Shown here one piece after another: positions 26,366 to 34,526 of a DNA stretch of 64,000 nucleotides. The position numbers and the translations under genes are program-made. The notes beneath the pieces are model-generated. The model saw only the letters and a list, made by a program, of their open reading frames with translations. It made no database searches and was not told where the DNA came from. Positions within the stretch are counted from its first letter, which is position 1. Every line of letters begins with the position of its first letter. Origin of the DNA: Pseudoxanthomonas gei (GTDB lineage Bacteria; Pseudomonadota; Gammaproteobacteria; Xanthomonadales; Xanthomonadaceae); contig NZ_QOVG01000009.1 of NCBI RefSeq assembly GCF_010119615.1, positions 1 to 64,000 of the forward strand. The letters are read 5' to 3'.

Positions 26366-26476
26366 CAATTGATTCAAGCCGAGACCGCAGCAGGGCGGCG
26401 CCCGAGTGCACGCATTCGGCTCTATTCGCACCCAGTCGCTACCTGGATGCGGGTCGACTTAATCCAGGCGCCAGGC
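26360..26476 (+). repeat. attC-like site of cassette 11 (degenerate)
   Basis: CCCTGAC...GATTCAAGCCGA on the left and GTCGACTTAATCCAGGC then GCCAGGC on the right, separated by a 60-bp longer loop. Both core boxes deviate from the consensus; likely not functional. Confidence 0.7.
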
Positions 26477-26480
26477 GGCA

Positions 26481-26822
26481 ATGCGAATGTCACCCAGACT
26501 GAAGGCACGAGATACGACTGCCACCTATTGCCGCAGCTACCTGGTTACGCTGGGGTTGGCGTTTGCTGTCTGTGGCCTTGCCGGCTTGCTACTTGATGGC
26601 GGAGCAATTACAACTTGGCCATGGTGGGGGTTTGCCTTGATTGCCCTCTTCCTGCTGGGTGGCATTGGTCTTATCCTCCTGGGCCTGCTTGGTCCATCGG
26701 GCAGGATGGAGGACTGGGCCGAAGTTTCGTCCCGCCATGAAGCAAGCCTCATCATCATGGTGCTTGCTTACCCGGTGTATCTTGTTCTTTCGCTGTTCTA
26801 TGAGCGCCCGGTTGCCCGGTGA
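26481..26822 (+). CDS. Cassette 12: small membrane protein
   Basis: 113 residues with three predicted TM helices (about 22-40, 46-70 and 90-107: LVTLGLAFAVCGLAGLLL, FALIALFLLGGIGLILLGLL, LIIMVLAYPVYLVLSLFY). A charged cytoplasmic loop GRMEDWAEVSSRHEA separates helices 2 and 3. It starts 10 nt after the degenerate attC core, which keeps the cassette geometry. No family recognised. Confidence 0.68.
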   Translation: MRMSPRLKARDTTATYCRSYLVTLGLAFAVCGLAGLLLDGGAITTWPWWGFALIALFLLGGIGLILLGLLGPSGRMEDWAEVSSRHEASLIIMVLAYPVYLVLSLFYERPVAR

Positions 26823-26883
26823 GTCAACACGCTACAAGGGCCACACCCCTGAAATCGCGTGAGACGTTTCATTGGAGAATTGA

Positions 26884-27177
26884 ATGGAAAGTGATTTAAA
26901 AGAGCTGAAGCCACGCAATATCTTTGCGATTGGACTGACTGGCTTCAGCGGCGCCTTCGCCTTCTTCCTGCTGCGCGAACTTCTGGTTGATCGTGCCGGA
27001 TTGGTGGCAGTTGGCCTGAACCTGGGCGCCGCCGTCCTGTTGATTGTCGTCTGCGCTGTTGCATGGCCGCGCGTTTCATCGCCTGCGTCTGCACAGGTCT
27101 CGTGGAAGGCGGTGGTGCTGGCGACTATCGCATGCGTGCTGGCAGTGCTGGCTCGCGTGCCCGCGCTGCACACCTGA
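26884..27177 (+). CDS. Small membrane protein in the decayed array
   Basis: 97 residues with three hydrophobic stretches (about 12-30, 38-60 and 74-92). Good Shine-Dalgarno (GGAG, 7 nt spacing), unlike the upstream cassettes. It lies between the degenerate attC of cassette 11 and an attC relic at 27172, without a recognisable attC between it and the preceding gene, so the two membrane genes may belong to one two-gene cassette. Confidence 0.65.
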   Translation: MESDLKELKPRNIFAIGLTGFSGAFAFFLLRELLVDRAGLVAVGLNLGAAVLLIVVCAVAWPRVSSPASAQVSWKAVVLATIACVLAVLARVPALHT

Positions 27178-27228
27178 CAAGTCATCAAGCCGGCGGCGTT
27201 TCGCGGCGTGGCTTGATCCAGCCAGTGG
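27172..27228 (+). repeat. attC relic A
   Basis: ACCTGACAAGTCATCAAGCCGG, CGTTTCGCG loop, GTGGCTTGATCCAGCC and AGTGG follow the order of the canonical attC at about 57 bp, but the R boxes are decayed. The stop of the preceding gene falls in its first bases, as in the intact cassettes. Between it and the next gene (27229-27356) I see nothing. Confidence 0.6.
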
Positions 27229-27356
27229 ATCACACGGCGCAAAGCCAGGTCATTGCGAATGGACAATGATCGAAGCCCCCACAACAGACCTGCGACCTTT
27301 GTTATCGCTCCAATACGCGCCGCGGCTCGATTCACGGTCATGTTTTAGGAGACAGG

Positions 27357-27740
27357 ATGGACACGGCACTACTGGAAGAGCTGATCATTCGTGCCGCATT
27401 GGAACCTGGCCTGCGCCCGCGACTCATTGAAGCGCTGATGGCGTCCAGGCTCGCCGTACCATTGGACAAAGGCCTGGAGAATGGCGCGCTACCGGCTGAT
27501 TTCAAGCCGCTCACGCTCAATGCGCAGCAGGGCTTCCCGGTACTGGCGGTCTTCACCAATCCCAGCAAGGTCACCCCGTGGCTCAAGGAGCAGCCCGCCT
27601 TTCAGCATTCGCTTGTCACCAGCTTCTCCTGGGCAATCAGCATCACCCGGCCGCCATTCGGAATCGCGGTCAATCCAGGCTATCGACACTCGCTGGTGCT
27701 TTCACCGACCGAGGTGGAGGCACTGCGGTCCACGCGCTGA
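27357..27740 (+). CDS. SseB-like protein
   Basis: 127 residues resembling the SseB N-terminal domain: VPLDKGLENG, LTLNAQQGFPVLAVFTNPSKVTPWL, SFSWAISITRPPFGIAVNPGY and HSLVLSPTEVEAL follow the family order. SseB-domain proteins are cytoplasmic and of poorly known function; small versions often occur near polymorphic toxin/immunity or secretion genes. Good Shine-Dalgarno (AGGAGACAGG). It lies between attC relics A and B, so it is probably an old cassette gene. Confidence 0.75.
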   Translation: MDTALLEELIIRAALEPGLRPRLIEALMASRLAVPLDKGLENGALPADFKPLTLNAQQGFPVLAVFTNPSKVTPWLKEQPAFQHSLVTSFSWAISITRPPFGIAVNPGYRHSLVLSPTEVEALRSTR

Positions 27741-27820
27741 CGCCTCGTGGCAACACCGGATGATTCATGCATGCCAAAGCCGCGTCGGGGCGGTGCCTGG
27801 TTGCAGGCCTTCGGCTATAT

Positions 27821-27871
27821 TCCAACCCGGCCCCCCGCTCCGTTGCGGGTCGGCGTGGACCAGGCGTCAGC
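27821..27871 (+). repeat. attC relic B
   Basis: CCAACCCGG...GCGGGTCGGCG...CCAGGCGTCAGC keeps the right half of the array attC (GCGGGTCGGCTTAATTCAGG) with scattered changes. It lies about 80 bp after the SseB-like gene. Confidence 0.55.
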
Positions 27872-27889
27872 ACTCACAAGGGAAGCTCC

Positions 27890-28138
27890 ATGGGCAACGG
27901 TTTCTGGATCAGGCGTTTCTTCACCGTCGTGGGCGGCGCGTTCCTGGTCATTTGTGCGGCGCAGCTGCTGAGAGGCCACGCACTGCCAGATGCCGCGTTG
28001 CAGGGCGCGATCTGGGGTGCGATCTCGGCCACGGTGTTCACCGTGTCGCGTTTCCTGCAGGCGCGGCAAGGCCGTCACTGCGCTGTCTGCAAGGACACCC
28101 CGGAGATGCAGGAAGCCGGCCGGCGCGAGGCTGGATGA
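27890..28138 (+). CDS. Small membrane protein with C-terminal CxxC
   Basis: 82 residues, begins MGNGFWIRRFFTVVGG. One or two hydrophobic segments (about 8-26 and 36-52) and a cytoplasmic tail with CAVCKD. Shine-Dalgarno AAGGGA at good spacing. The longer ORF reading from 27767 passes through an attC relic and is rejected. Function unknown; position suggests a former cassette gene. Confidence 0.6.
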   Translation: MGNGFWIRRFFTVVGGAFLVICAAQLLRGHALPDAALQGAIWGAISATVFTVSRFLQARQGRHCAVCKDTPEMQEAGRREAG

Positions 28139-28232
28139 GCGCCATGCAAGAACTCCTGCAACTGTCCCGCTTCTTTGTGTCGGCGTGGCTGGTCCGCCCG
28201 GCCGCCTGCATTCCTGGCCGGACCCGTCCGTG

Positions 28233-28281
28233 CTTCCAGGCCGAACCCCGCCCGGGGTCGGCCCTCTCAAGGCGCTGGCGG
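28233..28281 (+). repeat. attC relic C
   Basis: CCAGGCCGAACCCCGCCCGGGGTCGGCC...CAAGGCG retains the paired arms GGCCGAACCCC/GGGGTCGGCC. It is the last attC-like signal I can see, about 7.9 kb from attI. Confidence 0.55.
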
Positions 28282-28283
28282 CC

Positions 28284-28637
28284 GTGAATCCAGACAAGGT
28301 GGTGCGGGAAAAACTTGAACGCTTTACCGACCTTCCCAATATCGGTCCGGCATCGGCCGGCGACTTCGTGCGGCTTGGCTTCACCCATCCGCGCGAACTG
28401 GCGGGCGCCGATCCGCGGGCACTCTACGACAGGCTGTGCCGTCTCTCCGGCTCGCGGCATGATCCCTGCGTGCTGGACGTCTTCATGTCGGTCACCGACT
28501 TCCTGGAGGGAAATCCGCCCCGGCCGTGGTGGCAATATACGGAACAGCGCAAGCACCGGTACGGCGATCTGCGGGACGCAGGCGTGCCGGCCGCTGCCAG
28601 AAAGTTGTCCAGGCCGAGGCCGCCTGCTGGAGTCTGA
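28284..28637 (+). CDS. Helix-hairpin-helix protein, Cdd1/pathogenicity-locus type
   Basis: 117 residues. ERFTDLPNIGPASAGDFVRLGFTHPRELAG is a helix-hairpin-helix with the GPAxA turn, followed by DPRALYDRLCRLSGSRHDPCVLDVFMSVTDFLEG and PWWQYTEQRKHRYG, the layout of the Cdd1 (PF11731-type) family, likely DNA-binding. Start is a GTG just after attC relic C; no ATG is available at this point and the Shine-Dalgarno is poor. Cdd1-like proteins are common in mobile or integron contexts. Confidence 0.78.
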   Translation: MNPDKVVREKLERFTDLPNIGPASAGDFVRLGFTHPRELAGADPRALYDRLCRLSGSRHDPCVLDVFMSVTDFLEGNPPRPWWQYTEQRKHRYGDLRDAGVPAAARKLSRPRPPAGV

Positions 28638-28670
28638 AAGCCGGCAGCCTGCCTAGCGCAGGAGCAGTGA

Positions 28671-29039
28671 ATGGGAAAGGCGATTGCTTACCTGGTGCTG
28701 GTGCTGTTCGGAGTATGGATGCTGGGTTTCACCGGCCTGTTCGACGGCATGTTCAAGCGCAGCAACCTGGAGGAGCGGGCAAGGTTCTGGAATGAAAGCG
28801 TGGCCCGTGACCTGCCCCCGGGCTCGGCGAAGGTGGCGGTGGATGCCATCCTGGCCACGCACGGCATGGCGCTGGAGTGCTTCCACTCATCGATCGCGCC
28901 GCCGGTGGCCGAGTGCCTGGCCGATGATCCCGGCTCAAGCGGTGGCACATCCGGCCACCCCGTCGCGCTGCAGCTTCGCTTCACGTTCCGCAGCGAGCGG
29001 CTGGAAAAGTTCGAGACCAATCCGCATGTACTTCGCTAG
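28671..29039 (+). CDS. Membrane-anchored hypothetical protein
   Basis: 122 residues with one N-terminal hydrophobic segment (about 5-25) that may be an anchor or uncleaved signal, then a soluble domain with two Cys (ALECFHSS, VAECLADD) and a beta-rich end (VALQLRFTFRSERLEKF). Shine-Dalgarno AGGAG 6 nt upstream. GC content is that of the chromosome, so it may lie just outside the integron. No family recognised. Confidence 0.62.
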   Translation: MGKAIAYLVLVLFGVWMLGFTGLFDGMFKRSNLEERARFWNESVARDLPPGSAKVAVDAILATHGMALECFHSSIAPPVAECLADDPGSSGGTSGHPVALQLRFTFRSERLEKFETNPHVLR

Positions 29040-29069
29040 TAGCCCCGTGGCATGGCAAGGGAGAAGACA

Positions 29070-29267
29070 ATGACACCCAAGCCGGTGGCGCAACTTGCAG
29101 ACGGCATGCCTTGCACCGTGGTGGGCGGCACCCATGCGGGCAAGGCCGGCCGGGTGACCGACATCAAGACCAGCAAGACCGGCCACGTGACGGTCACCGT
29201 CGTGCAGGAGGACGGCGTGCGATTCAAGACCCTGGCCCGCCATGTCGTGGTTTCCGGCAGCACCTGA
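29070..29267 (+). CDS. Small KOW-motif protein
   Basis: 65 residues from ATG at 29070 (GGGAGA at good spacing); an ATG at 29052 is possible but has no Shine-Dalgarno. The core MPCTVVGGTHAGKAGRVTDIKTSKTGHVTVTVVQ is a KOW fold with the GxHAGKxGxV signature seen in NusG and ribosomal protein L24, so it probably binds RNA or ribosomes. Stand-alone KOW proteins of this size are uncharacterised. Confidence 0.7.
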   Translation: MTPKPVAQLADGMPCTVVGGTHAGKAGRVTDIKTSKTGHVTVTVVQEDGVRFKTLARHVVVSGST

Positions 29268-29312
29268 CCGCCAGGCGGCCTGCCGATCACGCGAGTGGCG
29301 CGCGCCGGCCTG

Positions 29313-30278
29313 CTAGCGTTCCGAATGCCCGGTCTGGTCATGGGCGCGGATGAAGAGGTCCGGCTGGATCAGCTCGATGAAGGCGCGCGCCTGCGGTGAC
29401 AGGTATTTACCTTTGCGCACCACCACCCCGTAGCTGCGGGTCGGGAACCACTGGCTCAGCGAGCGCGAGGCGAGGCGGTCGCGGTCGGCGTCGGTCAGGC
29501 AGATCGAGGTGATGATGGAAATGCCCATGCCCATGGCCACGTACTGCTTGATCACTTCCCAGCCGCCGACTTCCAGGGCCACCGTATAGGGCACGCGGTG
29601 CTGCTGGAACACCAGGTCGACCAGCCGGTAGGTCACCAGCCGCTTGGGCGGCAGGATCAGGCCGTAGGCGGACAGGTCCTCGAGCTTGAGGGTGCGCTGG
29701 GTGATCAGCGGATGCCCGGGTGGGGCGATCAGCAGTGGTTCGAAGCGATACACCGGCTCGTAGCTGAGGTCGGCCGGCACGTCCAGCATCGAGCCCACCG
29801 CCAGGTCCACCGCATCGGTACGCAGCAACTCGGTGCCGTCGGCGCTGACCGCGTTGTGCAGGGTCAGGCGCACGTCCGGGTGCTGGCTGCGGAAGTGCTC
29901 GACGATCTTCGGCAGCAGGTACAGGATGGTGGAGCTGTTGGCGGCGATGTTGAGCTCGCCGGCGTCCAGGCCGCGGACCTTTTCGCGGAAGCTGCTGCCC
30001 AGCCCGTCCAGGCTTTCCACCAGCGGCTGGGCCAGTTCGTACAGCAGCTGACCCTCGCGGGTCGGGGTCAGCCGCCGCCCGCTGCGTTCGAACAGGCCAA
30101 CGCCCAGCTCCCGTTCCAGCGCCTGCAACTGCAGGGTAATGGCCGGCTGGCTGACATACAGGGCCTCGGAGGCCCGCGAAACCGACCCCAGGCGTACCGT
30201 CTGGCAGAACGCCCTGAGCGGCTTGAGGCGGTCGGATTTGTAGGAAAATCGCGGGGTTGCGATTGGCTTGTCAGTCAC
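29313..30278 (-). CDS. LysR-family transcriptional regulator of the glyoxylate bypass (inferred)
   Basis: 321 residues with an N-terminal winged HTH (LRAFCQTVRLGSVSRASEALYVSQPAITLQLQALERELG) and a substrate-binding domain with two lobes (NIAANSSTILYLLPKIVEHF; YVAMGMGISIITSICL). The inducer is not evident. It is divergent from aceB with 112 bp between, the classic LysR arrangement, and a T-N11-A palindrome lies between them, so it probably controls aceBA and itself. Length and the extended C-terminus resemble CysB-like regulators. Confidence 0.88.
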   Translation of the reverse strand: MTDKPIATPRFSYKSDRLKPLRAFCQTVRLGSVSRASEALYVSQPAITLQLQALERELGVGLFERSGRRLTPTREGQLLYELAQPLVESLDGLGSSFREKVRGLDAGELNIAANSSTILYLLPKIVEHFRSQHPDVRLTLHNAVSADGTELLRTDAVDLAVGSMLDVPADLSYEPVYRFEPLLIAPPGHPLITQRTLKLEDLSAYGLILPPKRLVTYRLVDLVFQQHRVPYTVALEVGGWEVIKQYVAMGMGISIITSICLTDADRDRLASRSLSQWFPTRSYGVVVRKGKYLSPQARAFIELIQPDLFIRAHDQTGHSER

Positions 30279-30291
30279 GTGAACGTCTCAT

Positions 30292-30306
30292 ATAAGCTGA
30301 GCTTAT
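30292..30306. promoter_or_regulatory. LysR-type operator palindrome in the aceB upstream region
   Basis: ATAAGC-TGA-GCTTAT is a perfect 6+6 inverted repeat and fits the T-N11-A LysR box (T30293 to A30305). It lies 14 nt from the regulator start and 85 nt upstream of aceB, in the only AT-rich stretch of the region. Confidence 0.6.
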
Positions 30307-30390
30307 TAAATGCATTGATAAAACTGTGTTGTCAAATAGTTGGGGCAGGAGCACGTTACGGGCCCAGCTAGACCCAGTAAGGAGCGCCCC

Positions 30391-32019
30391 ATGTCCGCAG
30401 TCTTCGCCCAGTCCGAGAACCCCCAGTCCGGGATCGAGGTCACCGCCCATATCCCCGGGCAGGACGCCGTGCTCACTCCCGCCGCGCTTGAGCTGCTGGC
30501 CTCGCTGCACCGCCTGGTCGAGCCCCAGCGCCAGGCTCGCCTGGCCGCCCGCAAGCAGCGCCAGGCCTTCTTCGATGGCGGCGGCCTCCCGGACTTCCGC
30601 GAAGACACCCGCGGCATCCGCGAGGGCGACTGGAAGGTCGCGCCTCTGCCGGCCGCGCTGCTGGACCGCCGGGTGGAGATCACCGGCCCGGTCGACGCCA
30701 AGATGGTCATCAATGCATTGAACTCCGGCGCCAAGGTGTTCATGGCCGACTTCGAGGATTCCACCTCGCCGACCTGGGCCAACCTGATCGACGGCCAGCA
30801 GTCCCTGATCGGCGCGGTCGCCGGCACCCTGCAATTCACCGCCCCGGTCTCCGCGACCGGCGCGCCCGGCAAGCAGTACGCACTGAAGCCTTTCGAGGAG
30901 CAGGCGGTGCTGATCGTGCGGCCGCGTGGCTGGCACCTGGACGAGAAGCACCTGTTGATCGATGGCACGCCGATCGCCGGCGGCCTGTTCGACCTGGCCC
31001 TGTTCGCCTTCCACAACGCCAAGGCGCTGGCCGCCAAGGACCGCGGCCCGTACTTCTACCTGCCCAAGCTGCAGTCGATGGAAGAGGCGGCGCTGTGGGA
31101 GACGGCGCTGTCGCACATCGAAGCCACGCTCGGCCTTCCCCAGGGACAGATGAAGGTCACCGTGCTGATCGAGACGCTGCCGGCGGCGTTCGAGATGCAC
31201 GAGATCCTGCACGCGCTGCGCAGCCGCATCGTCGGCCTGAATTGCGGACGCTGGGACTACATCTTTTCCTACATCAAGACCTTCCGCCGCCACCGCGACA
31301 AGGTCCTGCCCGAGCGCGGCCAGCTGACCATGACCCAGCCGTTCCTGAAGGCCTATTCGGAACTGCTGATCCAGACCTGCCACCAGCGCGGCGCCCACGC
31401 GATGGGCGGCATGGCCGCGCAGATCCCGATCAGCGGCGACGAGGCCGCCAACGAGCAGGCCATGGCGCGCGTGCGTGCGGACAAGCTGCGCGAAGTCAGT
31501 GCCGGCCATGACGGCACCTGGGTCGCGCACCCGGCCCTGATTCCGGTGGCGCGCGCACTGTTCGACCAGTACATGCCTGCGGCGAACCAGCACGCGTTGT
31601 TGCGCGAGGATGTCACCGCCACCCGCGAGGACCTGACCCGGCCTTCGCTGGGCACCATCACCGGCGCCGGTTTCGAAGGCAGCGTGGAAGTGTGCGTGCG
31701 TTACCTGGCCGCGTGGCTGGACGGCAATGGCTGCGTGCCCATCCACTGGCTGATGGAGGATGCGGCCACCGCCGAGATCTCGCGCACCCAGCTCTGGCAG
31801 TGGCTGCATTCGGACAACCTGCATCTGGCCGACGGCACCCTGATCGACTTCGCCCTGCTGGAACGCGCGCTGTTGAACCTGCCGGGGCGACTGGGCGACA
31901 CCCGCGCGATTCCCGGCGGCGGCCGCATCCCGCAGGCCATCGCCCTGCTCGACAAGCTCAGCCACGACGACGAGCTGGCCGAGTTCCTGACCCTGCCGGC
32001 TTACGAATACCTCGATTGA
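30391..32019 (+). CDS. aceB: Malate synthase A
   Basis: Condenses glyoxylate and acetyl-CoA to malate (second step of the glyoxylate bypass). 542 residues, the size of isoform A. Characteristic segments: FMADFEDSTSPTW, GIREGDWKVAPLPAALLDRRVEITGP and NCGRWDYIFSYIK, the last carrying the active-site region. ATG at 30391 has AAGGAG 6 nt upstream; the 17-residue upstream extension is rejected. aceA follows after 45 bp, presumably co-transcribed. Confidence 0.96.
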   Translation: MSAVFAQSENPQSGIEVTAHIPGQDAVLTPAALELLASLHRLVEPQRQARLAARKQRQAFFDGGGLPDFREDTRGIREGDWKVAPLPAALLDRRVEITGPVDAKMVINALNSGAKVFMADFEDSTSPTWANLIDGQQSLIGAVAGTLQFTAPVSATGAPGKQYALKPFEEQAVLIVRPRGWHLDEKHLLIDGTPIAGGLFDLALFAFHNAKALAAKDRGPYFYLPKLQSMEEAALWETALSHIEATLGLPQGQMKVTVLIETLPAAFEMHEILHALRSRIVGLNCGRWDYIFSYIKTFRRHRDKVLPERGQLTMTQPFLKAYSELLIQTCHQRGAHAMGGMAAQIPISGDEAANEQAMARVRADKLREVSAGHDGTWVAHPALIPVARALFDQYMPAANQHALLREDVTATREDLTRPSLGTITGAGFEGSVEVCVRYLAAWLDGNGCVPIHWLMEDAATAEISRTQLWQWLHSDNLHLADGTLIDFALLERALLNLPGRLGDTRAIPGGGRIPQAIALLDKLSHDDELAEFLTLPAYEYLD

Positions 32020-32064
32020 CCGCTCTTGCGACACCCCACCCTTTGACCATAGAAGAGAACGACC

Positions 32065-33357
32065 ATGAGCACACTGCAGACCGCCGAACAGATCCAGAAC
32101 GAGTGGGACAACAATCCGCGCTGGGCCGGCATCACCCGCAACTACACCGCCGCCGACGTGGTCCGCCTGCGCGGCACCGTGCACGTGGAGCATTCCATCG
32201 CCCGCCTGGGCGCCGAGAAGCTGTGGGGCTACCTGCAGACCGAAGATTTCGTCAACGCGCTGGGCGCGCTGACCGGCAACCAGGCCATGCAGCAGGTCAA
32301 AGCCGGCCTGAAAGCCATCTACCTGTCCGGCTGGCAGGTCGCCGCCGACGCCAACCTGGCCGGGCAGATGTATCCGGACCAGTCGCTGTACCCGGCCGAC
32401 TCGGTGCCGGCGGTGGTCAAGCGCATCAACAACACCCTGCTGCGCGCCGACCAGCTCAACCATGCCGAGGGCGATGACAGCGTCGACTACCTGCAGCCGA
32501 TCGTGGCCGACGCCGAAGCCGGTTTCGGTGGCGTGTTGAACGCGTTCGAACTGATGAAGGCGATGATCGAGGCCGGCGCGGCCGGCGTGCATTTCGAAGA
32601 CCAGCTGGCCGCGGTCAAGAAGTGCGGCCACATGGGCGGCAAAGTGCTGGTGCCGACGCGTGAAGCCATCGAGAAGTTGAACGCCGCGCGCCTGGCCGCC
32701 GACGTGATGGGCGTGCCGACCCTGCTGGTCGCGCGCACCGACGCCGAAGCCGCCGACCTGCTGACCAGCGACATCGACGACAACGACAAGTCGTTCATCA
32801 CCGGCGAGCGCACCGTCGAGGGTTTCTACAAGACCAACAATGGCCTGGACCAGGCCATCAGCCGCGGCCTGGCCTACGCGCCCTACGCCGACCTGGTGTG
32901 GTGCGAGACCGGCAAGCCGGACCTGGAGTTCGCGCGCAAGTTCGCCGAAGCCATCCACGCCAAGTTCCCCGGCAAGCTGCTGGCCTACAACTGCTCGCCT
33001 TCCTTCAACTGGAAGAAGAACCTGGACGACGCCACCATCGCCAGGTTCCAGACCGAGATCGCCAAGTACGGGTACAAGTTCCAGTTCATCACCCTGGCCG
33101 GTTTCCATGCGCTGAACTACTCCATGTTCAACCTGGCCCATGGCTATGCGCGCCGGCAGATGAGTGCGTTCGTCGAACTGCAGGAAGCCGAGTTCGCGGC
33201 CGCCGATCGCGGCTTCACCGCGGTCAAGCACCAGCGCGAAGTGGGCACCGGTTATTTCGACGCGGTGACCCAGGCGATCCAGCAGGGCCAGTCCTCGACC
33301 ACGGCGCTGAAGGGCTCGACCGAGGAAGAGCAGTTCCACGGTGACAAGGCCGCCTGA
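32065..33357 (+). CDS. aceA: Isocitrate lyase
   Basis: Splits isocitrate to glyoxylate and succinate. 430 residues. The catalytic signature [10 protein letters not shown] is present near residue 190, with upstream ADAEAGFGG and HFEDQL metal/substrate segments and the downstream NCSPSFNW motif. Good Shine-Dalgarno region (AGAAGAGAACG). Second gene of the aceBA operon, followed by a strong terminator. Confidence 0.96.
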   Translation: MSTLQTAEQIQNEWDNNPRWAGITRNYTAADVVRLRGTVHVEHSIARLGAEKLWGYLQTEDFVNALGALTGNQAMQQVKAGLKAIYLSGWQVAADANLAGQMYPDQSLYPADSVPAVVKRINNTLLRADQLNHAEGDDSVDYLQPIVADAEAGFGGVLNAFELMKAMIEAGAAGVHFEDQLAAVKKCGHMGGKVLVPTREAIEKLNAARLAADVMGVPTLLVARTDAEAADLLTSDIDDNDKSFITGERTVEGFYKTNNGLDQAISRGLAYAPYADLVWCETGKPDLEFARKFAEAIHAKFPGKLLAYNCSPSFNWKKNLDDATIARFQTEIAKYGYKFQFITLAGFHALNYSMFNLAHGYARRQMSAFVELQEAEFAAADRGFTAVKHQREVGTGYFDAVTQAIQQGQSSTTALKGSTEEEQFHGDKAA

Positions 33358-33384
33358 CCCCGACCGGGACAGGACGCGTGCACA

Positions 33385-33420
33385 GCAGGCCGCAGCCCGG
33401 GCAACCGGACTGCGGCCTGC
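33385..33420 (+). terminator. Terminator of aceBA
   Basis: Perfect 11-bp stem GCAGGCCGCAG/CTGCGGCCTGC, 14-nt loop, followed by GTCTTTG. It begins 28 nt after the aceA stop. Confidence 0.75.
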
Positions 33421-33475
33421 GTCTTTGTGGTGTGGGGGTGGTGCTATCCTGCCGCTTCGCGACCTGGGGCCTGCA

Positions 33476-34507
33476 ATGAATTCGGAGACCGTATCGCGGG
33501 TCGCTGGCTATGCGCCGGCGCTTGCCACGACAGACGAACTGCCCAACGATCCGGCCACGGCGATTCTGTCGGCGGCCGAGTGCGAGCTGTTCGCCGTGGT
33601 GGGCCAGGCGCGCCCGGTGACGGCGGGCGAGAAGCTGTTCGTGCGTGGCGACGTGGGCACCAGCATGTTCGTCATCCTGCAGGGCGCCGTGGCGCTGGAT
33701 TTCGGCGACGACCTCAGCGACAAACAGCTGGGCCCGCGTGAATTCTTCGGCGAGCTGGGCCTGCTGATCGGCGACCACGCGCGCAGTGCGTCGGCCACCG
33801 TGTTGGCCGACGGCGTGTTGCTGGAATTGCGCAATACCGAATTCCAGGTGCTGGTCGACCGCGACGCGGGGCTGGTCTCGCATTTCCTGCGCCGCGCCAT
33901 CATGCGCGTGGTCTCCAACGAACAGGGTCTGATCCATCGCCTGCGCCGGCGCAACCAGGAGTTGCAGACCGCGCTGGACAGCCTGCGGGTCACCTCGCAC
34001 CGGCTCAACCAGAGCGAGGAACTCAATCGCACCGACGAACTCACTGGCCTGTACAACCGGCGCGGCCTGGCGACCTACTTGGAAGAGGGCCGGCTCAACG
34101 GCGGCTTCCGCGGCTATGGCCTGCTGCTGATCGATTGCGACCGCTTCAAGGACGTCAACGACGTGCACGGGCACCTGATCGGCGATCGCGTGCTGCAGAG
34201 CGTGTCCAACATCCTGCGCTCGCTGGCCGGTTCGCAGGATTTCGCCTGCCGCCTGGGCGGCGACGAATTCTGCCTGCTGCTGCGGGCCCAGCACCGCGAC
34301 GAGATGCTGCGCTATGCCGACTTCGTGGTCAGCACCGCGCATGCGCTGCAGCAGATGCAGCCGTCGCCGCCGCTGATTTCCACGCTGAGCGTCGGCGCCT
34401 GCCTGATGGATCCGGCGCGCGACTGGAACGACTGGTACGCGCAGGCCGACAAGGCGCTGTACCGCGCCAAGAGCCTGGGCGGCAATCGCGTCGAGTGGCA
34501 GGACTGA
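33476..34507 (+). CDS. Cyclic-nucleotide-binding GGDEF protein (candidate cGMP-responsive diguanylate cyclase)
   Basis: 343 residues. N-terminal cNMP-binding domain (about 30-130: GEKLFVRGDVGTSMFVILQG, FFGELGLLIGDHARSASATV), a linker helix, and a C-terminal GGDEF domain with CDRFKDVNDVHGHLIGD and intact RLGGDEF (residues 261-265), so c-di-GMP synthesis is likely. No RxxD I-site stands before GGDEF. A Xanthomonas campestris protein with this architecture (XC_0249, as I recall) responds to cGMP made by its neighbour. Start MNSETVSRV; the longer reading adds Arg-rich non-coding sequence. The next gene, a nucleotide cyclase, follows 19 bp later. Confidence 0.88.
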   Translation: MNSETVSRVAGYAPALATTDELPNDPATAILSAAECELFAVVGQARPVTAGEKLFVRGDVGTSMFVILQGAVALDFGDDLSDKQLGPREFFGELGLLIGDHARSASATVLADGVLLELRNTEFQVLVDRDAGLVSHFLRRAIMRVVSNEQGLIHRLRRRNQELQTALDSLRVTSHRLNQSEELNRTDELTGLYNRRGLATYLEEGRLNGGFRGYGLLLIDCDRFKDVNDVHGHLIGDRVLQSVSNILRSLAGSQDFACRLGGDEFCLLLRAQHRDEMLRYADFVVSTAHALQQMQPSPPLISTLSVGACLMDPARDWNDWYAQADKALYRAKSLGGNRVEWQD

Positions 34508-34526
34508 CGGACAGGGCGGGACACGG

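Larger units (their letters stand above)
19218..28281 (+). mobile_element. Chromosomal integron: intI, attI and gene-cassette array
   Basis: Minus-strand integrase gene, an attI site and then cassettes all read on the plus strand. Cassettes by recombination point: 1, 20388-20749; 2, -21229; 3, -21606; 4, -22048; 5, -22652; 6, -23040; 7, -23530; 8, -25407 (carrying an IS); 9, -25767; 10, -26016; 11, to about 26470; then decayed cassettes to about 28.28 kb. In every complete cassette the first bases (GTTRGGN...) are the reverse complement of its last bases for 7-12 bp, confirming the boundaries. Base composition in the cassettes is visibly less GC-rich than in the flanking genes. Confidence 0.93.

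Noticed and set aside
28135..28287. 50-codon ORF starting in the stop of the CxxC membrane protein gene
   Set aside because: Half of it runs through attC relic C and its composition is Arg/Pro-rich; not convincing as a gene.
33341..33475. 45-residue N-terminal extension of the GGDEF protein
   Set aside because: It covers the aceBA terminator and overlaps aceA; the cNMP domain is complete from ATG 33476.
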